Source: Alphaproteobacteria bacterium (GTDB lineage: Bacteria; Pseudomonadota; Alphaproteobacteria; Geminicoccales; Geminicoccaceae). Taken from it: a DNA stretch of 7,032 nucleotides. The notes below the pieces were generated by a model, which worked only from the letters and a program-made list of their open reading frames with translations, ran no database searches and was not told the origin of the DNA. Each line of letters begins with the position of its first letter. The stretch's first letter is position 1. The DNA is taken from positions 1 through 7,032 of the forward strand of contig JALSRW010000606.1 in assembly GCA_026984595.1 (NCBI GenBank). The letters are read 5' to 3'. Positions 1 to 6,261 of the stretch are shown in pieces. Both the position numbers and the translations under genes were made by a program.

Positions 1-342
1 GATGCCGCGGTCAAGGAAAGCCCGATCAATATCGTCACCCGCGCCAGCGCCACCATCGGCGCGAAGAACCTCGGTCTCACCATTCCCGGCAACATGGTGG
101 TCGGCGTCTACGGCCCGCAATTCGCCGTGCGCATGCTGGAAGCGAGCATCGCCGCCGGCATCGAGGCGCCGCTGCGGCTCTATCTCACCGAGAATGCCGA
201 CGGCACTGCGACTTTGAGCTACAAGCTTCCGAGCTTCGTCTTTGCACCCTATTTCGCCGACGGCGGCGAGAAGCTCGAGAGCCTGGCGGCCGAGCTCGAC
301 GACATTCTGGCGGCGATCGCCGACCGGGCCGCCGCCCCCTGA
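1..342 (+). CDS. DUF302-family protein, 5'-truncated
   Basis: The reading frame is open from the first base to the TGA at 340-342 and gives 113 C-terminal residues; the start lies outside the window. The visible part has the DUF302 pattern: a small-residue strand ending in 'GNMVVGVYGPQFAVRMLEASIAAG', then 'IEAPLRLYLTENADGTATLSYKLPSF', then a C-terminal helix rich in Leu, Ala and Asp. In DUF302 proteins the corresponding elements are a strand with a Gly-x-Pro turn, a helix, 'LPLR' with an acidic strand, and a Tyr-containing strand. These are small alpha/beta proteins, often periplasmic or lipid-linked, whose molecular function is not established. Whether this one has a signal peptide or membrane anchor cannot be seen because the N-terminus is missing. 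It runs in the same direction as the PLP enzyme 77 bases downstream, but the shared function is unclear. Family assignment is fairly secure; function is unknown. Confidence 0.75.
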   Translation, partial: DAAVKESPINIVTRASATIGAKNLGLTIPGNMVVGVYGPQFAVRMLEASIAAGIEAPLRLYLTENADGTATLSYKLPSFVFAPYFADGGEKLESLAAELDDILAAIADRAAAP

Positions 343-357
343 GCCGTCGGCGACGGC
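343..357 (+). other. Small GC hairpin after the DUF302 stop
   Basis: Immediately after the TGA, GCCGTC and GACGGC form a perfect 6-bp inverted repeat around a 3-base GGC loop. It could slow or end transcription of the DUF302 gene. No T-tract follows, and short GC palindromes arise easily at this base composition, so an intrinsic terminator is not demonstrated. Confidence 0.25.
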
Positions 358-403
358 GCTTGCGAGCGGCGGCCGCCGCGGGATAGAAGCGCGGCGGACA
401 GCC

Positions 404-413
404 GGAAGGGAGG
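404..413 (+). promoter_or_regulatory. Ribosome binding site for the SelA-like gene
   Basis: GGAAGGGAGG ends 6 bases before the ATG at 420. It is a strong Shine-Dalgarno match and fixes the start of the downstream gene at that ATG. Confidence 0.7.
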
Positions 414-419
414 CCGTCG

Positions 420-1529
420 ATGCCGCAGGAGCCGCCGCTCGCCGAGCTTGAGATCGTCAACCTCGCCGGCCCGCGGACGTCGCTCGGGGCCGCCCGCACC
501 CCGCGCCGCGTGGCGAACGCGGTGGCCGCCAGCCTCGGGCGCAGCTACGAGATGGAGGCTCTCCTCGATCTGGCTGGCCGCCGCCTCGCCGCCTTCCACG
601 AGGCCGAGGCGGCCTGTATCACCCATTGCACCGCCGCATCCCTGACGATCGCCGCGGCCGCCTGCCTCACCGCCACCGACCGGGCGGCGATCCGCCGGCT
701 GCCGGACACGAGCGGCCTCGCCCGCGATCGGGTGCTGCTGATGCGCGCCCACGATGTCGATTACGGCGGCCTCGTTTCCCAGCCGCTGCGGACGAGCGGC
801 GCCGAGATTCTGGCCGTCGGCGGCGTCAACCGCTGCCATCGGGAGGAGCTCGCGGCCGCCCTCGCCGATCCCCGCCTCGCCGCCGCCTTCTACGTCGTCT
901 CGCCGAGCATCGAGGCGGCCGAGCTTCCCGAACTGCCGGAGTTCCTCCATCTCTGCCGCCGTCACGGGGTGCCGGCGGTGGTCGATGCCGCCCACGAGGC
1001 CTCGGCCACGCCCTTCCTCGACGCCGGCGCCGATCTCGTCCTGACCAGCGCCCAGAAAGCGCTCGCCGGTCCCACCGCCGGGCTCGTCCTCGGCCGGGCC
1101 GATCTGGTCGCCGCCTGCCGCGCACAGATGACCGGGATCGGCCGGCCGATGAAACCCACCAAGGAGGCGGTGGCCGGGGTGCTGGCGGCACTCGAAGCCT
1201 TCGTCGCCGAGGCGGATGCCCGGGCGCGGCGGATCGCCCGTGGTCGGCAGCGGTTGCTGCGGCTGCTGCGTCGCCTGCCGGGGGTCGTGCCGCTGCCGGG
1301 GCCGGGGTCGCGGGTACGATTCCTGATCGACGCCGCGGTTCTCGGCCGCAGTGCCCGCGACGTCGCCGCCGCCCTCGCCGCGCGACGCCCACCGGTGCGG
1401 CTGCGCGATGCCGGCGCCGGCCGCGGGATGCTGGAGATCGATCCCTCGGTGGCGAGTCCCCGGGATTTCGCCGCCGCTCTCGCCGCGTTGCGGGAGGTCC
1501 TCGCCGCCCCCGCCGGCGGGGGTGGCTAG
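420..1529 (+). CDS. PLP-dependent enzyme, SelA / D-glucosaminate-6-phosphate ammonia-lyase fold
   Basis: The product is 369 residues, predicted cytosolic. It has the fold-type I PLP layout of the SelA/DgaE superfamily. The candidate phosphate-binding segment is 'ACITHCTAASLTIAAAACLT' (about 65-84), followed by 'RLPDTSG' (93-99). Asp189 in 'VVDAAHE' would contact the pyridine nitrogen. Lys213 in 'SAQKALAGPTAGLVLG' is the likely Schiff-base lysine, and 'GIGRPMKPTKEAVAGVLAALE' (239-259) is the conserved post-lysine block. True selenocysteine synthases are about 460 residues and carry an extra N-terminal domain. This protein lacks it, and no tRNA-Sec or selB is seen in the window, so a selenium role is unlikely. 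Known relatives such as Salmonella DgaE eliminate ammonia from an amino sugar acid; the substrate here cannot be read from sequence. The start is supported by GGAAGGGAGG 6 bases upstream. It converges on the M20 gene, sharing CTAG at the stops. The C-terminus ends in an Ala/Gly tail encoded by a GC palindrome. Fold is confident; reaction is unknown. Confidence 0.82.
   Translation: MPQEPPLAELEIVNLAGPRTSLGAARTPRRVANAVAASLGRSYEMEALLDLAGRRLAAFHEAEAACITHCTAASLTIAAAACLTATDRAAIRRLPDTSGLARDRVLLMRAHDVDYGGLVSQPLRTSGAEILAVGGVNRCHREELAAALADPRLAAAFYVVSPSIEAAELPELPEFLHLCRRHGVPAVVDAAHEASATPFLDAGADLVLTSAQKALAGPTAGLVLGRADLVAACRAQMTGIGRPMKPTKEAVAGVLAALEAFVAEADARARRIARGRQRLLRLLRRLPGVVPLPGPGSRVRFLIDAAVLGRSARDVAAALAARRPPVRLRDAGAGRGMLEIDPSVASPRDFAAALAALREVLAAPAGGGG
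1503..1526. terminator. Candidate bidirectional terminator hairpin at the convergent gene ends
   Basis: A perfect 16-base palindrome, CCCCCGCCGGCGGGGG (1507-1522), extends outward. In the plus-strand RNA, 1503-1512 can pair with 1517-1526, with one G-U wobble, around a CCGG loop. In the minus-strand RNA that wobble becomes an A/C mismatch. The hairpin overlaps the last codons of the SelA-like gene and directly follows the stop of the M20 gene. Its place between convergent genes is where a shared terminator is expected. Neither side has a U-tract, so it may be a pausing or RNA-stabilising structure, or simply a by-product of Ala/Gly codons. Confidence 0.4.
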
Positions 1530-2641
1530 CGCAGGGTCTCGAACAGCCGCAAAAGCAGGCTCGCGCGCGGCACCAGCGAAGAGACCAGCAGATGCTCCTC
1601 CATGGTGTGGGCGCCGGCACCGTCGACTCCGAGCCCGTCGAGGACGGGCAGCCGGTCGGCCAGGAAATTGCCGTCGCTGCCGCCGCCGGAGGCGACGTCC
1701 CCGAGTTCGAAGCCGAGTTCGCGGGCCAGCGCCTGCGCATGGGCGAACAGGGCGGCGGTGGCTTCCGTCTTTTCGTAGGGCGGGCGGTCGAGACCGCCTT
1801 CGACGACGATCGTGACATCGGGATCGACCGGAATCCGTTCGAGAAAGCGTGGCATCAGCCGCTCCGCATCCTCGATGCGCGGCACCCGCAGATCGATCGA
1901 CGCCTCGGCACGTTCGGGCACCACATTGACCGCCGTGCCGCCCGAGACGATGCCGACATTGACGGTGATGCCGCGCGCATAGTCGGTGAACGCCTCGAGG
2001 GCCAGGATCTGATGGGCCAGCTCGCGCACCGCACTATGGCCCTCCCAGTGGCGGGCGCCGGAATGGGCGGGACGACCTCGGAGACGCATGACGAAGCGGG
2101 CGACTCCCTTGCGTGCGGTCACGCATTTCCCGCCGTCGCGGGCCGGCTCGGTCACCAGCACGTATTTCGCCCTGCGGCCGGCCTCGCGGATGAGATCCCG
2201 CGAGGTGGGACTGCCCACCTCCTCGTCGCCGGTGAAGATCCAGCGCAGCGGCAGCGGCGTGGTGCGCTCCCGCAGAACCAGCTCGCGGAAGGCGGCGAAC
2301 CCCAGAAAGGCGCCGCCCTTCATATCGTAGATGCCGGGGCCGTAGGCGCGATCGCCCTCGATGCGGAAGGGCAGGCCGTTCGCCAGCGTACCCACGGGGT
2401 GCACGGTATCCAGATGGCTGAGGATCAGGATGCCGGGTTCCTCGCCGCCCCAGGGGGAGGCGATTTCGAGATGGTCGGCATGGCCGTCGCGACCGGCGAT
2501 GCGGCGCGTACGGGCACCCAGAGAGCGGAATTCGCTCTCCACGATCTCCATCAGATGGTTGACGGCGGCGGGTGCGCCGGTGGGTGTCTCGATCTCCACC
2601 CAGCGCCGGATCTCCTCCAGCATCTCCTTCGCGTCGAACAT
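1526..2641 (-). CDS. M20-family metallopeptidase, carboxypeptidase G2-like
   Basis: The product is 371 residues, close to the usual M20 length. It should be a two-zinc hydrolase that cuts peptide or N-acyl bonds next to a free carboxylate. The expected metal and catalytic set is present: His76 and Asp78 in 'SHLDTVHP', bridging Asp106 in 'YGPGIYDMKGG', catalytic base Glu140 and ligand Glu141 in 'TGDEEVGS', Glu165 in 'VTEPAR', and His345 in 'GAGAHTMEEH'. The lid/dimerisation domain begins near 'GRPAHSGARHWEG' (189-201) and includes His193. Arg286 in 'GLDRPP' matches the Arg-Pro block that in carboxypeptidase G2 binds the substrate carboxylate. The motif order resembles G2 (glutamate carboxypeptidase) more than ArgE or DapE. 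Unlike G2 there is no signal peptide, so it is predicted cytoplasmic. It is the last gene of the operon, 16 bases after the MFS gene, with its own GGAGG 6 bases before ATG. Family is certain; substrate is open: a folate-like, dipeptide or N-acyl amino acid are all possible. Confidence 0.9.
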   Translation of the reverse strand: MFDAKEMLEEIRRWVEIETPTGAPAAVNHLMEIVESEFRSLGARTRRIAGRDGHADHLEIASPWGGEEPGILILSHLDTVHPVGTLANGLPFRIEGDRAYGPGIYDMKGGAFLGFAAFRELVLRERTTPLPLRWIFTGDEEVGSPTSRDLIREAGRRAKYVLVTEPARDGGKCVTARKGVARFVMRLRGRPAHSGARHWEGHSAVRELAHQILALEAFTDYARGITVNVGIVSGGTAVNVVPERAEASIDLRVPRIEDAERLMPRFLERIPVDPDVTIVVEGGLDRPPYEKTEATAALFAHAQALARELGFELGDVASGGGSDGNFLADRLPVLDGLGVDGAGAHTMEEHLLVSSLVPRASLLLRLFETLR

Positions 2642-2645
2642 GGCA

Positions 2646-2655
2646 CACCTCCCCC
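2646..2655 (-). promoter_or_regulatory. Ribosome binding site for the M20 peptidase gene
   Basis: Read on the minus strand this is GGGGGAGGTG, with its GGAGG core 6 bases before the ATG at 2641. It occupies the only real gap inside the operon (2642-2657), so this last gene can be translated independently, unlike the three coupled genes upstream. Confidence 0.7.
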
Positions 2656-2657
2656 TG

Positions 2658-3860
2658 CTACGCTCTCGCGGGACGGGCCAGGAACAGGAAGGCCACCGGT
2701 CCCGCCATCACCCCGAGCCCCATGATGGCGAATCCCAGGATCCATCCCGCCATGTTGCCGTCGCCGGCCCAGTCGAGGGCGTAGCCCACCAGGAGCGGGC
2801 TGGCCATGGCCATCACCGAGGCCAGCAGGGTCTGGGTGGCGATCGCCGTGCCCCGCCGCTCCAGCGGTGCCTGGGCCAGGGTACCGACGGTGATCGCGGC
2901 GCTGTCGGCCATCACCAGAGAGGCGTACACCGCGGCGACCGCGACCACCAGCCGGAACGGCAGCGCTGCGATCGCCCCCAGGAGCAACGCGAAAGCGGCG
3001 GAAGCGCTCATGATCAGCGTCAGCACCAGCGGCCGCGGGAAACGCGAGGCCAGCTCGTTGCCGGCGATGCTCGCCGGCAGGCCGATCATCACCAGGGCGG
3101 TGGCGATGGCGGCGGCGGTGGCCCCCTCGATGGGGCTGCCCGAGGCCAGCGCCGCGAACAGCAGGAAGGCCACGATCCAGGTGCGGAAGGCGGCCATCTC
3201 GAAGGCATGGGCGGCATAGGCGATGATGTAGGCCAGCGCCCTGCGGTCGCGCAGCACCGGTCGCGGATCGAACAGCAGGCGGGATCCGGGGGCCAACGGC
3301 GGCGCCTGCGGGCGCAGAGAAAGGAAGGCGAGGAGGCCCGCCGCGAGCGCCAGCAGGCCGACGCCGAGGAAGGCGCCGCGCCAGCCGAAGCTGTCGGCGA
3401 GAAAGGCGGTGGCGAACAGGGACAGCGCGGAGCCCAGCGAGAAGCTCGCCGTGTAGAAGGACTGGAAACGCCCCTGTCGTTTGGGTTCCAGCCGGTCACT
3501 GAGCGCCTTGAGGCCCGGCATGTAGCTGCCGGCGATGCCGATTCCGGTGAGTGCCCGAAACAGAATCGCACTCCAGAAGCCGTCGGCCAGCAGACCGAAG
3601 CCGGACGCCGCGAGGAAGCTCACCCCGCAGCCCGCGATCACCACCTTCCTGGCGTCCAGCCGGTCGGTCAGGGCGGTCAGCAGCGGCGCGAAGCTGGCGT
3701 AGGTCAGATAGGATACCGCGGCCACCCAGCCGGCCTCGGCGTTGGTCAGGTTCCAGAGCTCGCGGAACATCGGAATGAGCGCCTGAAAGCTGAGCCAGCC
3801 GGAAAGCGCCAGCACCTGCATGCCGCAGAGCAGAAGAGTGAGCCGCAGCCCGGAGCTCAT
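2658..3860 (-). CDS. Major facilitator superfamily transporter, 12 TM
   Basis: The product is 400 residues with about twelve hydrophobic segments in two blocks (roughly 8-180 and 207-396) joined by a polar loop (about 181-206), the standard MFS plan for an inner-membrane secondary carrier. Motif A between TM2 and TM3 is 'LTDRLDARKVV' (64-74). TM4 carries 'FRALTGIGIAGSYMPGLKALSDRLEPKRQGR' (101-131), with Arg102 and the charged cytoplasmic loop typical of proton-coupled family members. The second half has a weaker motif-A echo in 'SRFPRPLV'. The ATG at 3860 is chosen because it overlaps the upstream TGA as ATGA and starts directly before TM1. Upstream codons in this frame run inside the flavoenzyme gene and are not transporter-like. 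No Shine-Dalgarno sequence is seen, so translation is probably coupled. Position between an amino-acid dehydrogenase and a peptidase suggests import (or export) of an amino acid derivative, but the sequence does not show the substrate. Confidence 0.88.
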   Translation of the reverse strand: MSSGLRLTLLLCGMQVLALSGWLSFQALIPMFRELWNLTNAEAGWVAAVSYLTYASFAPLLTALTDRLDARKVVIAGCGVSFLAASGFGLLADGFWSAILFRALTGIGIAGSYMPGLKALSDRLEPKRQGRFQSFYTASFSLGSALSLFATAFLADSFGWRGAFLGVGLLALAAGLLAFLSLRPQAPPLAPGSRLLFDPRPVLRDRRALAYIIAYAAHAFEMAAFRTWIVAFLLFAALASGSPIEGATAAAIATALVMIGLPASIAGNELASRFPRPLVLTLIMSASAAFALLLGAIAALPFRLVVAVAAVYASLVMADSAAITVGTLAQAPLERRGTAIATQTLLASVMAMASPLLVGYALDWAGDGNMAGWILGFAIMGLGVMAGPVAFLFLARPARA

Positions 3861-4999
3861 CGGCCCGACAGGAGACGCGCGGGATCCAGCGCCGCGTACA
3901 GCTCCCGCATCTCGTCCGCCGAGCCGCCGGCGAGGAGAGCGGCGGCGAGGCCGGCCATCGCCGGCGCCGTCTGGATGCCGTAGCCGCCCTGGCCGGCCAG
4001 CCAGAAAAAGCCGTCCGTGCGCGGATCGAAGCCGAGCACCGGCGTGTTGTCGGGTGCGAAGGTGCGCAGCCCCGCCCATCTGTGGCGGACATGGCGGATC
4101 GGCAGATCGAAGGCCCGCTGGATGCGGTCGACGGCGATCGCGATGTCCAGCTCCTCGGGCGCCGCATCGCAGGGCGGCGAGGGCGTCTCGTCGGCCGGCG
4201 AGCAGAGAATGCGGCCGGCGTCGGGCTTGATGTAGAACCGCTCCTCGACATCGGCGACCAGCGGCCAGGAACCGATCTCCGTCCCGGGCGGGGGATCGAC
4301 CAGAAAGGCGGTGCGCCGCTTCGGCACCAGACCGAGGGGGGCGAGCCCGGCGAGCCCGGCGATCTCGTCGGCCCAGGGGCCGGCCGCATCGATCACCAGC
4401 GGCGCCTCGAACCGTCCGGCTCGGCTCTCCACCCGCCAGACCCCGCCTTCGCGCCGGAGATCGAGCACTTCGGCGTCGCAGAAGAGTGCGCCGCCGCCCG
4501 CCCGCAGGCCCCGCAGATATCCTCCCATGATGGCTCCGACATCGAGATCGCGGGCCTCGGGATCGAGCATCGCCGCGGCCAGGTAGTCCGGCCGCAGGAG
4601 CGGGACCATCGCCCTCGCCTCCTGCGCATCGAGAAACCGTGCCGCGGGCACGAAGCGGCGGGCCAAGGCGAGTTCTTCCTCCAGCCGCTCGCACTGGTCG
4701 CGCCGGGCGATGAACATGAAGCCGCGCGGGGTCAGCAGCGGCACCTCGGAGAAACCGGCCGGCGGCTCGTCGTAGAAGGGCTCGGAGGCCACCGTCAGAC
4801 GGCGGATGAGGGCGTTGCCGTAGGACTTGATGAACAGGGCGGCGGAACGCCCGGTGGTGTGGTAGGCAGGCTGGCTCTCGCGCTCCAGCAGGACCACCCG
4901 CAGCCCGTCGCGGGCCAGCGCGAAGGCGGCCGAGGCACCGGCGATGCCGGCACCGATCACCACCGCGTCGGCGGTGCGGGTCTCCGCCCCCGGGCTCAT
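3857..4999 (-). CDS. FAD-dependent D-amino acid dehydrogenase, DauA-like with altered side-chain pocket
   Basis: The product is 380 residues of the DAO family. The N-terminal dinucleotide fold has 'VVIGAGIAGASAAFALARDG' (13-32) and 'VVLLERESQPAYHTTGRSAA' (35-54). It aligns at a constant offset of +7 with Pseudomonas aeruginosa D-arginine dehydrogenase as I recall that sequence, including 'DEPPAGFSEVPLLTPR', 'PLGLVPKRR', 'FYIKPDAG', 'RWAGLRTF' and 'FFWLAGQGGYGIQT'. The substrate-carboxylate set is kept (Arg229, Tyr256 and Arg312 for Arg222, Tyr249 and Arg305), as are Tyr60 (Tyr53) and Gly339 (Gly332). The cation-binding Glu87 is Phe94 and His48 is Leu55; Met240 is Leu247 and Val242 is Ala249. 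The known enzyme oxidises D-amino acids to imino acids with an acceptor other than oxygen. Here a neutral or hydrophobic substrate is inferred. The start at 4999 forms ATGA with the moeA stop, with no Shine-Dalgarno sequence. No signal peptide is seen; cytoplasmic or membrane-peripheral. Alternatives are a glycine-oxidase or sarcosine-oxidase-like activity. Confidence 0.85.
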   Translation of the reverse strand: MSPGAETRTADAVVIGAGIAGASAAFALARDGLRVVLLERESQPAYHTTGRSAALFIKSYGNALIRRLTVASEPFYDEPPAGFSEVPLLTPRGFMFIARRDQCERLEEELALARRFVPAARFLDAQEARAMVPLLRPDYLAAAMLDPEARDLDVGAIMGGYLRGLRAGGGALFCDAEVLDLRREGGVWRVESRAGRFEAPLVIDAAGPWADEIAGLAGLAPLGLVPKRRTAFLVDPPPGTEIGSWPLVADVEERFYIKPDAGRILCSPADETPSPPCDAAPEELDIAIAVDRIQRAFDLPIRHVRHRWAGLRTFAPDNTPVLGFDPRTDGFFWLAGQGGYGIQTAPAMAGLAAALLAGGSADEMRELYAALDPARLLSGR

Positions 5000-6261
5000 G
5001 CCGGATAGCCGAATTCGGCGAAGCTGGTGAACGGCACCGGGTCGCCCTCGCGAACCTCGCCCACTTCCTCGCCGAGGGTGACGATGCCGTCGGCCTCGGT
5101 CATGCCGGTGAGGATGCCCGATCCCTGCCGCGCGATGCGCTGCACGACCGAGGAACCGTCTTCGCGGTGCATCAGGCGCGCGCGCAGGAATTCCGTGCGG
5201 CCCGTCTTCTTGCGCATGGCGAAGGCGGCGGGGACCCGATAGCTGCGCGGTTCCCGCCACTGTGCTCCGGCCAGCCGCAGCGAGAGCGGCCGCGCGAACA
5301 GCAGGAAGCAGACCATCGCCGCCACCGGATTGCCCGGCAATCCAACGAAGGATGCCCGCCCCACGCGACCGAGAGCGATGGGCCGCCCGGGCTTCATCCG
5401 CACGCGCCAGAAATGGAGGCTGCCGAGGGCCTCTACGGTGCGCACCATATGGTCCTCGTCACCGCGCGAGGCGCCGCCCGAGGTGATCACCAGATCGAAC
5501 TCGCGTCCGGCGCGATCCAACGCCTCGCGCACCACCTCCGCGCGGTCGGCGAGAACGCCGAGATCGGTCACCGTCACCGGCAGGGCGGCCAACAGCGCCT
5601 TCAGGATGTGGCGGTTGGCATCGTAGACCGTACCTTCGGCGAAGGGCTCGCCGGGCTCGCGCAACTCGTCGCCGCTGGAAAAGACCGCCACCCGCAGCCG
5701 CGCATAGACCGGCAGCTCGGCCCGCCCGAGGCTGGCGGCGACCCCGATGTGCTGGGGCAGGAGCCGGGTTCCGGCCTCGAACAGGATCCGGCCGGCGGCG
5801 ATGTCCTCGCCCCGTCTGCGGGCGTTGGCCCCGCCACGATAGCCCGCGGGCACCACCACATGGCCCGCTTCGAGCCGGACCTCCTCCTCCATCGCCACGG
5901 TGTCGGTACCGGCCGGGAGCACCGCCCCGGTCAGCACCCGCACCGCCCTGCCGGCGGGTACCTCGCCGGCGAAGGGATGGCCGGCGGCGGCCCGCCCCTC
6001 CACGAGCCGCAGCCGGGTTTCGCGACCGGCATCGAGGCTGGCGGCGGCAAAGGCGTAGCCGTCCACGGCGACATTGTCGAAGGCGGGAACGTCCCGCGGG
6101 GCGATCAGCGGCGCGGCCAGCACCCGCCCGGCGGCCGCGTCCAGCGGCACGATCTCGCTGCCGACCACGGGTTCGGCCGCCGCCCGCAGCCTCTCCAGGG
6201 CCTCGCCCAGCGAGATCTGGCCGTCGGCCTCGTATTCCATGCAATCGGGATCGCTGCTCAT
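4996..6261 (-). CDS. moeA: Molybdopterin molybdenumtransferase MoeA
   Basis: The product is 421 residues, normal for MoeA, and cytosolic. MoeA inserts molybdate into adenylylated molybdopterin to give active cofactor. Visible signatures are 'FDNVAVDGYA' (61-70), 'VLTGAVLPAGTDTV' (109-122), 'ARRRGEDI' (147-154), 'RVAVFSSGDEL' (190-200) with 'YDANR' (213-217), the molybdopterin-binding 'VITSGGASRGDEDH' (258-271), 'FWRVRMKPGRPIALG' (284-298) and 'GLPGNPVAAMVCF' (307-319). The C-terminal beta-barrel domain starts near 340. Two positions depart from the form I regard as common: Met to Val in the AMDGYA block and Lys to Arg in KPGK. Both are conservative, so activity is expected. The start at 6261 forms ATGA with the mobB stop and has no Shine-Dalgarno sequence, favouring coupled translation. 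An ATG seven codons downstream is possible but would lose the overlap. It is a confident call. The domain is a single MoeA, not fused to MogA or MobA. Confidence 0.94.
   Translation of the reverse strand: MSSDPDCMEYEADGQISLGEALERLRAAAEPVVGSEIVPLDAAAGRVLAAPLIAPRDVPAFDNVAVDGYAFAAASLDAGRETRLRLVEGRAAAGHPFAGEVPAGRAVRVLTGAVLPAGTDTVAMEEEVRLEAGHVVVPAGYRGGANARRRGEDIAAGRILFEAGTRLLPQHIGVAASLGRAELPVYARLRVAVFSSGDELREPGEPFAEGTVYDANRHILKALLAALPVTVTDLGVLADRAEVVREALDRAGREFDLVITSGGASRGDEDHMVRTVEALGSLHFWRVRMKPGRPIALGRVGRASFVGLPGNPVAAMVCFLLFARPLSLRLAGAQWREPRSYRVPAAFAMRKKTGRTEFLRARLMHREDGSSVVQRIARQGSGILTGMTEADGIVTLGEEVGEVREGDPVPFTSFAEFGYPA

Noticed and set aside
343..419. Riboswitch or small RNA in the gap before the SelA-like gene
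   Set aside because: Only one short hairpin and a ribosome binding site are visible; 77 bases hold no recognisable aptamer pattern.
249..995. A 248-codon minus-strand open frame under the DUF302 and SelA-like genes
   Set aside because: It is antisense to two well-supported genes and has no domain-like sequence.
420..1529. Naming the PLP enzyme selA (selenocysteine synthase)
   Set aside because: The protein is about 90 residues too short, lacks the SelA N-terminal domain, and no other selenocysteine genes are in view.
626..2725. A 699-codon plus-strand open frame spanning the SelA-like and M20 genes
   Set aside because: The translation is dominated by Arg, Pro and Gly with no domain pattern. 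It is an out-of-frame shadow of the SelA-like gene and then an antisense shadow of the M20 gene, as expected at very high GC.
2361..3983. A 540-codon plus-strand open frame opposite the MFS gene
   Set aside because: It is rich in Gln, Arg, Gly and His with low complexity, antisense to clear transmembrane coding sequence, and has no recognisable domain or ribosome binding site.
3861..4694. N-terminal extension of the MFS frame, which would make one 678-residue protein
   Set aside because: The upstream codons are an out-of-frame reading of the flavoenzyme gene (Arg/Gly/Pro-rich). The transporter proper starts at the ATGA overlap just before TM1.
5000..5260. N-terminal extension of the flavoenzyme frame
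   Set aside because: The extra residues lie out of frame inside moeA and precede the FAD-binding beta-alpha-beta, which begins normally a dozen residues after the ATG at 4999.
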